11,106 nt of DNA. It comes from Brevundimonas sp. (GTDB lineage Bacteria; Pseudomonadota; Alphaproteobacteria; Caulobacterales; Caulobacteraceae). The position numbers and the translations under genes were made by a program. Location of the stretch: assembly GCA_024711185.1 (NCBI GenBank), contig JANJTI010000125.1:1-11106 (forward strand). Reading direction: 5' to 3'. Shown piece after piece: positions 7,003-11,106 of the stretch (its first letter is position 1; each line of letters begins with the position of its first letter). The notes under the pieces are model-generated. The model was not told where the DNA came from, ran no database searches, and saw only the letters and a program-made list of their open reading frames with translations.

Positions 7003-8439
7003 ATGGATCGTCGCAACTTCCTGATGGGGTCCACGGTGACGGCGGCGGCGCTGGTCGCAGCCGGCTGTTCGACGTCGATGGCCGGAGGCATCGCCCGCCC
7101 GGTCGCGCTCGATCCCGGAATCGAAGAGCTTCAGCGCCGCACCTTCGACTGGTTCGTGCACGTCACCAATCGGGAGAACGGCCTGACACCCGACCGCTGG
7201 CCGAAGAAGACTTTCGCCTCGATCGCCGCCGTGGGCTTCGCCCTGACCAGCTGGCCGGTCGGGGTGGAGCGGGGCGGGGTGACGCGCGTGGAGGCGCGCG
7301 AGCGGACCCAGATCACCCGGCGCTTCTTCCACGATGCGCCGCAGGGGCCGCAGGCGACCGGCGTGGCCGGTCACAAGGGCTTCTTCTACCACTTCCTCGA
7401 CATGGAGGCCGGCCACCGCTACCGCGACACCGAGCTGTCGACGGTGGACACCGCCCTGCTGCTGGGCGGCATGCTGTTCGCGGCGCGCTGGTTCGACGGC
7501 GACCATGCCGACGAGGCCGAGATCCGGCGTCTGGCCCAGGCCGTCTACGAGCGGGTCGAGTGGGACTGGACCGAGGTCCGGCCCAACCGGATCACCATGG
7601 GCTGGCGGCCCGAGCGTGGCTTCATCGAGGCCGACTGGAACGTCTACAACGAGGGCATGCTGGTGCTGCTGCTGGCCATGGGCAGCCCGACCCACCCGCT
7701 GCCCAGGGCGGTGTGGGACGAATGGTGCAGCGTCTACGATCGCAGCTGGACCGACGAGTACGGCCCGGCGCACCTGCACTTCGCCCCGCTGTTCGGCCAC
7801 CAGTACAGCCACATGTTCGTGGACTTCCGCGGCATCCACGACGACTTCATGCGGTCGAGGCAGGCCGAGATTCCCGGCTTCGACTACTTCCAGAACAGCG
7901 TCCGCGCCGTGGCCGCGCAGCGCAACTACGCGACGCGCAACCCGATGGGCTGGGCGGGGTATTCGGCCGACGTCTGGGGCCTGACGGCCTGCGACGGGCC
8001 GGGCGATTTCCGGCAGGTGATCGACGGTCGCGAACGGCGGTTCTTCAGCTATTCGGCGCGTGGGCCCGGCGAGCGAGACGACGGCACCCTCGCGCCGACG
8101 GCGGCCCTGGGCTCCATGCCCTTCGCGCCGGAAGACGTGACCGCCTGCTTCCACGCCATGAAAGACCGCTACGGGACCGGCATCTACACCGAGTACGGCT
8201 TCCTCGACTCCTTCAACCCGACCCTGCGCGAGACCGCCAACACCCTGCAGCACGGCCGGATCGTGCCGGGCGTGGGCTGGGTGGACGGCGACTACCTGGG
8301 CATCGACCAGGGGCCGATCGTCATCCAGATCGAGAACCACCGCTCGGACGCGGTCTGGCGGCGGATGCGGGGCGAACCGAACATCACGCGCGGGCTCAGG
8401 GTCGCCGGCTTCACCGGCGGCTGGCTGGATCGCGCATGA
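7003..8439 (+). CDS. Glucoamylase-like family (PF10091, GH144-like) Tat lipoprotein
   Basis: Predicted exported glycoside hydrolase of 478 residues in the 'putative glucoamylase' family (PF10091/COG5368), which includes GH144 beta-1,2-glucanases and sophorohydrolases and is also found as a domain in cyclic beta-1,2-glucan synthases. The N-terminus has a Tat motif (DRRNFLM, Arg3-Arg4) and a lipobox-like AAGC with Cys22, so the folded protein is probably exported by Tat and lipid-anchored. Family motifs in order: RDTELSTVDTALL (residues 141-153, with Asp142, Glu144 and Asp149), WNVYNEGM (Glu217), GHQYSHMFVDFRG (265-277), WGLTACDGPGD (from Trp325), DGTLAPTAA (from Asp360), YGFLDSFN and GIDQGP (Asp435). 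The pattern fits an (alpha/alpha)6 barrel. The ATG at 7003 is chosen over the GTG at 6994 because AGGG at 6991-6994 is well spaced before it. The gene overlaps the next by ATGA. Family assignment is from motif recall; activity on beta-1,2-glucan is inferred. Confidence 0.87.
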   Translation: MDRRNFLMGSTVTAAALVAAGCSTSMAGGIARPVALDPGIEELQRRTFDWFVHVTNRENGLTPDRWPKKTFASIAAVGFALTSWPVGVERGGVTRVEARERTQITRRFFHDAPQGPQATGVAGHKGFFYHFLDMEAGHRYRDTELSTVDTALLLGGMLFAARWFDGDHADEAEIRRLAQAVYERVEWDWTEVRPNRITMGWRPERGFIEADWNVYNEGMLVLLLAMGSPTHPLPRAVWDEWCSVYDRSWTDEYGPAHLHFAPLFGHQYSHMFVDFRGIHDDFMRSRQAEIPGFDYFQNSVRAVAAQRNYATRNPMGWAGYSADVWGLTACDGPGDFRQVIDGRERRFFSYSARGPGERDDGTLAPTAALGSMPFAPEDVTACFHAMKDRYGTGIYTEYGFLDSFNPTLRETANTLQHGRIVPGVGWVDGDYLGIDQGPIVIQIENHRSDAVWRRMRGEPNITRGLRVAGFTGGWLDRA

Positions 8440-9707
8440 CCCCCTTCCGGCCGGACCGGCGCGCGACGCTTGGCCTGATGGCCGGGGCCGCTGCGTCAGG
8501 GCTGGCCGGGTGCGCAGGTCGGGACGAGAGCGCCGTGCGGCTGCGCTTCTGGGCCATGGGCAACGAGGCCACCCATGTGCCGCAACTGCTGCCCGAGTTC
8601 GAGCGGCTGAACCCCGGCGTCAAGGTGGATGTCCAGGCCCTGCCCTGGACGGCGGCGCACCAGAAGCTGCTGACCGCCTACGCCGGCGACTCCCTCCCGG
8701 ACGTCAGCCAGGTCGGCAACACCTGGGTGTCCGAAATGGCCGCCATCGGCGCAATTAGCCCGCTGCCGGCCTTCGCCGCGGACCTGCTGACGGACCAGTT
8801 TCCGGCGGTGCTGGAGACCAACCGCATCGGCGGCCAGCCGGTGGCGACGCCGTGGTACGTCGACACCCGGCTGATCTTCTACCGCGCCGACCTGCTGGCG
8901 GAGGCGGGCTACGAGGACGTGCCGCCGACCTGGGCGGGATGGAAGCAGGCGATGCACGCGGTCAAACGGGTGGTCGGGCCGGACAAGTACGCGGTGCTGC
9001 TGCCGCTCAACGAGTTCGAGCAGCTTCTCACCTTCGGCCTGCAAGGCGACGCTCCGCTGCTGCGGGACGAGGGGGCCCGGGGGAATTTCTCCAGTCCTTC
9101 GTTCATCGCGGCCCTGGCCTTCTACAAGAGCCTGTTCGACGAGGGGCTGGCTCCGGTGGCCTCGGCGGCGCAGATCTCCAACGTCTGGACGGAGTTCGAG
9201 CGCGGCTGGTTCAGCTTCTACTTTTCGGGCCCCTGGACCATCGGCGATTTCCGCAGCCGGTTGAAGCCGGAGACGCGATGGATGACCGCAGGGGTGCCCG
9301 GTCCGGAGGGACCCGGCGCCTCGGCCCCCGGCGGCTCGTCGCTGGTGGTGTTCCGCTCGTCGCCGCGGCAGGAGGCGGCGTGGAAGCTGGTGCGGTTCCT
9401 GTCCGATCCGGCGGTGCAGGCGCGCTTCAACGAGATCACCGGCGATCTGCCGGCCCGGCGCAGCGCCTGGCAGACGCCGGCGGTGGCGAACGATCCCTAC
9501 ATCGCCGCTTTCGAGGGCCAGCTGGCCCGCGCCAGGGCGGTGCCCAAGGTGCCCGAGTGGGAGCGTATCGTCACCGAGATGCAGATCGTCGCCGAGCGCA
9601 TGGTGCGCGGTGCGTTCACCCCCGAGCAGGCGGCGGCCGAGATCGACCGCCGCGCCGACCGGCTGCTGGAGAAGCGCCGCTGGATGCTGGAGCGGGGGCG
9701 GGCATGA
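8436..9707 (+). CDS. ABC sugar-binding protein, predicted Tat lipoprotein
   Basis: Extracellular solute-binding protein of family 1 (MalE-like), 423 residues, which would capture an oligosaccharide in the periplasm and deliver it to the two permeases encoded next. The first 26 residues carry twin arginines (PDRRATL, Arg8-Arg9), a hydrophobic stretch and a clear lipobox LAGC with Cys26, so it should be a lipoprotein, possibly exported by Tat. Family features follow: LRFWAMGNE near the mature start, LPEFERLNPGVKVDVQALPW, LLTAYAGDSLPDVSQVGNTW, the hinge-region ATPWYVDTRLIFYRADLLAEAG and the late segment AWKLVRFLSDPAVQARF. It overlaps both the upstream hydrolase and the downstream permease by ATGA, so it belongs to one operon. 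A lipid-anchored binding protein is unusual in a Gram-negative bacterium, where these proteins are mostly soluble. The ligand cannot be read directly; beta-gluco-oligosaccharides are inferred from the neighbours. Confidence 0.92.
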   Translation: MTPFRPDRRATLGLMAGAAASGLAGCAGRDESAVRLRFWAMGNEATHVPQLLPEFERLNPGVKVDVQALPWTAAHQKLLTAYAGDSLPDVSQVGNTWVSEMAAIGAISPLPAFAADLLTDQFPAVLETNRIGGQPVATPWYVDTRLIFYRADLLAEAGYEDVPPTWAGWKQAMHAVKRVVGPDKYAVLLPLNEFEQLLTFGLQGDAPLLRDEGARGNFSSPSFIAALAFYKSLFDEGLAPVASAAQISNVWTEFERGWFSFYFSGPWTIGDFRSRLKPETRWMTAGVPGPEGPGASAPGGSSLVVFRSSPRQEAAWKLVRFLSDPAVQARFNEITGDLPARRSAWQTPAVANDPYIAAFEGQLARARAVPKVPEWERIVTEMQIVAERMVRGAFTPEQAAAEIDRRADRLLEKRRWMLERGRA

Positions 9708-10657
9708 CGGACGTGCGGCTGAACGCGGCCAAGGTCGGGGCGGCGGCGCGGCCCGTGCGGCGGCCCTCGCCGTTCCGGTCGCGGGAGCGGGCGGCCTGGG
9801 GCTTCCTCGCGCCGGCGTTGATCGCCATCGGCCTGTTCTTCTGCGTCCCGGTGGCGGCGGCCCTGCTGCTCAGCCTGACCGACTTCGACATCTACGCCCT
9901 CGCGGACCTGTCGAACCTGCGCTTCGTCGGCCTGCAGAACTACGAGCGGCTCTTCGCCAATCCCCTGTTCTGGGGCGCGATGAAGAACACCGGACTGTTC
10001 GCCCTGTTCGGCGTGCCCCTGTCGATCGCCGCCTCCCTCGCGGCAGCCGTCATCCTGAACGACCGGACGGTGAAGTGGCGGCCGGTGTGGCGGGTGATCT
10101 TCTTCGCCCCCTTCGTCACCACTCTCGTCGCGACGGCGGTGCTGTGGAACTACCTGCTGCACACCCGCTACGGCGTCATCAACTGGGCGATCTCCTCGAT
10201 CGGCCTGCCGGCGGTGGACTGGCTCGGCGATCCCGCAACCTCCATTCCGGCCATCCTGATGTTCGTGGTGTGGAAGATCTTCGGCTACAATATGCTGATC
10301 TTCCTCGCCGTTCTCCAGACGGTGCCGGACGAGCTGTACGAGGCGGCGCGGATCGACGGGGCCGGGCCGTGGACCCGCTTCCGGCACGTCACCCTGCCCG
10401 CAATCGCACCGACGGTGCTGCTGGTGTCGATCATCTCGGTGGCCAGCTTCTTCCAGCTGTTCGCCGAGCCCTACGTCATGACCCAGGGCGGCCCGGCCCA
10501 GTCCACGGTGACGGTGCTCTACTTCATGTACGAGGAGGGCTTCAAATGGTGGAACCTCGGCTCCGCCAGCGCCGTGGCCTTCATCCTGTTCCTCTGCATC
10601 CTGGCCGTCACCCTGGTTCAGCTGGCGGTGGCGAAGCGCGTGGGGGCCTACGAATGA
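9704..10657 (+). CDS. ABC sugar transporter permease, MalF-like
   Basis: Inner membrane permease of the CUT1 carbohydrate ABC transporter family, 317 residues. Six membrane segments can be traced at about residues 31-56, 95-118, 127-151, 180-206, 232-256 and 287-310. The cytoplasmic coupling motif YEAARIDGAGPWTRFRHVTLP (EAA loop, Glu213) lies between segments four and five, where it contacts the ATPase. The motif FVGLQNYERLF in the first periplasmic loop is typical of MalF/UgpA-type subunits. The gene begins in the stop codon of the binding protein and ends in the start codon of the second permease (ATGA at both ends), showing tight translational coupling. The ATPase is not in the window and may lie downstream or be a shared MsmX/UgpC-type protein encoded elsewhere. 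Confidence 0.95.
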   Translation: MTDVRLNAAKVGAAARPVRRPSPFRSRERAAWGFLAPALIAIGLFFCVPVAAALLLSLTDFDIYALADLSNLRFVGLQNYERLFANPLFWGAMKNTGLFALFGVPLSIAASLAAAVILNDRTVKWRPVWRVIFFAPFVTTLVATAVLWNYLLHTRYGVINWAISSIGLPAVDWLGDPATSIPAILMFVVWKIFGYNMLIFLAVLQTVPDELYEAARIDGAGPWTRFRHVTLPAIAPTVLLVSIISVASFFQLFAEPYVMTQGGPAQSTVTVLYFMYEEGFKWWNLGSASAVAFILFLCILAVTLVQLAVAKRVGAYE

Positions 10658-11106
10658 AGCCGCGCGCGATCGTGTTGAACCTCGCCGTGGCGCTGATCGC
10701 CGCGGTCGTTCTCTTCCCGCTGGCCTGGATGGTCTCGGTCAGTTTCATGTCGACCGGCGAGGCGGCCGACTTCCCGCCGCCGCTGCTGCCCTCGAACTGG
10801 ACGCTCGAGCACTATCGCGAACTGTTCGTGACCCAGGGCATGGGTCGCTACCTGTGGAACAGCGTCGCGCTGGCGACGCTGGCGACCGCGCTCGCCCTGC
10901 TGTTCACCGTCCCGGCCGGCTACGCCTTCGCCAAGCTGCGCTTCCGCAGGCGCGAGCGGCTGTTCCAGCTGCTCGTCGCCGCGCTGGTGGTGCCGGCGCA
11001 GATCGGCACCCTGCCGCTGTTCCTGATGCTGAAGGGTATGGGACTGGTGAACACCTACGCCGGCGCCCTGGTCCCGTGGCTGGCCTCGATCTTCGGCCTG
11101 TTCCTG
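10654..11106 (+). CDS. ABC sugar transporter permease, MalG-like, 3'-truncated by window edge
   Basis: The first 151 residues of the second CUT1 permease, partner of the preceding MalF-like subunit. Membrane segments appear at about residues 6-30, 68-92 and 104-126, with a fourth beginning near 136. Between the first two is the periplasmic stretch with NWTLEHYRELF. NSVALATLATALALL and the family motif AGYAFAKLRF precede the third segment. The EAA loop lies beyond the window, as do roughly 120 residues. The start is set by the ATGA overlap with the previous gene and a G-rich ribosome site (GGGGG at 10642-10646). Confidence 0.94.
   Translation, partial: MKPRAIVLNLAVALIAAVVLFPLAWMVSVSFMSTGEAADFPPPLLPSNWTLEHYRELFVTQGMGRYLWNSVALATLATALALLFTVPAGYAFAKLRFRRRERLFQLLVAALVVPAQIGTLPLFLMLKGMGLVNTYAGALVPWLASIFGLFL

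Noticed and set aside
6973..8340. Long open frame (455 codons) on the minus strand opposite the GH144-like gene
   Set aside because: His/Val/Arg-rich translation with no recognisable motifs, fully antisense to a conserved enzyme; a GC-driven artefact.

Overview
This is a GC-rich window with dense, tightly packed genes, alphaproteobacterial in style. The Oar-type TonB-dependent receptor with an N-terminal carboxypeptidase-regulatory-like domain, the codon use and the sugar-locus layout suggest Caulobacterales (Caulobacter, Brevundimonas or Phenylobacterium type) or a neighbouring order. That placement is inference, because no rRNA or marker gene is present. The window looks like a carbohydrate scavenging locus cut at both ends.

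Layout: (1) 2-1162, plus strand, the C-terminal three quarters of a type B carboxylesterase whose start lies outside the window. (2) 1166-2533, minus strand, a cytoplasmic GH1 beta-glucosidase, convergent with the esterase and separated by 3 bases. (3) 2534-2789, a 256-base divergent control region with a near-perfect LacI-family operator (2669-2682) and an adjoining 6-6-6 dyad. (4) 2790-3857, plus strand, a LacI-family regulator, coupled by a TAATG stop/start overlap to (5) 3857-6916, a 1019-residue TonB-dependent receptor, followed by a strong intrinsic terminator (6933-6970). (6) From 7003 to the window end, a four-gene chain joined by ATGA overlaps: a Tat-exported predicted lipoprotein of the PF10091/GH144-like 'glucoamylase' family, a Tat-type lipoprotein solute-binding protein, a MalF-like permease and a MalG-like permease cut off at the right edge. 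No ABC ATPase is in view.

How the parts would work together (inference): the TonB receptor brings an oligosaccharide across the outer membrane, the lipoprotein hydrolase trims it, the binding protein passes it to the MalFG-type importer, and the GH1 enzyme releases glucose in the cytoplasm. The LacI-type repressor senses the sugar. The characterised bacterial members of GH144 act on beta-1,2-glucan (sophoro-oligosaccharides). The most interesting reading is therefore a beta-1,2-glucan scavenging system in an alphaproteobacterium, possibly fed by the cyclic or osmoregulated glucans that proteobacteria make. This substrate is a hypothesis resting on one family assignment.

No stretch over 300 bases lacks a gene. 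I saw no tRNA, rRNA, CRISPR array, insertion sequence or other mobile element.
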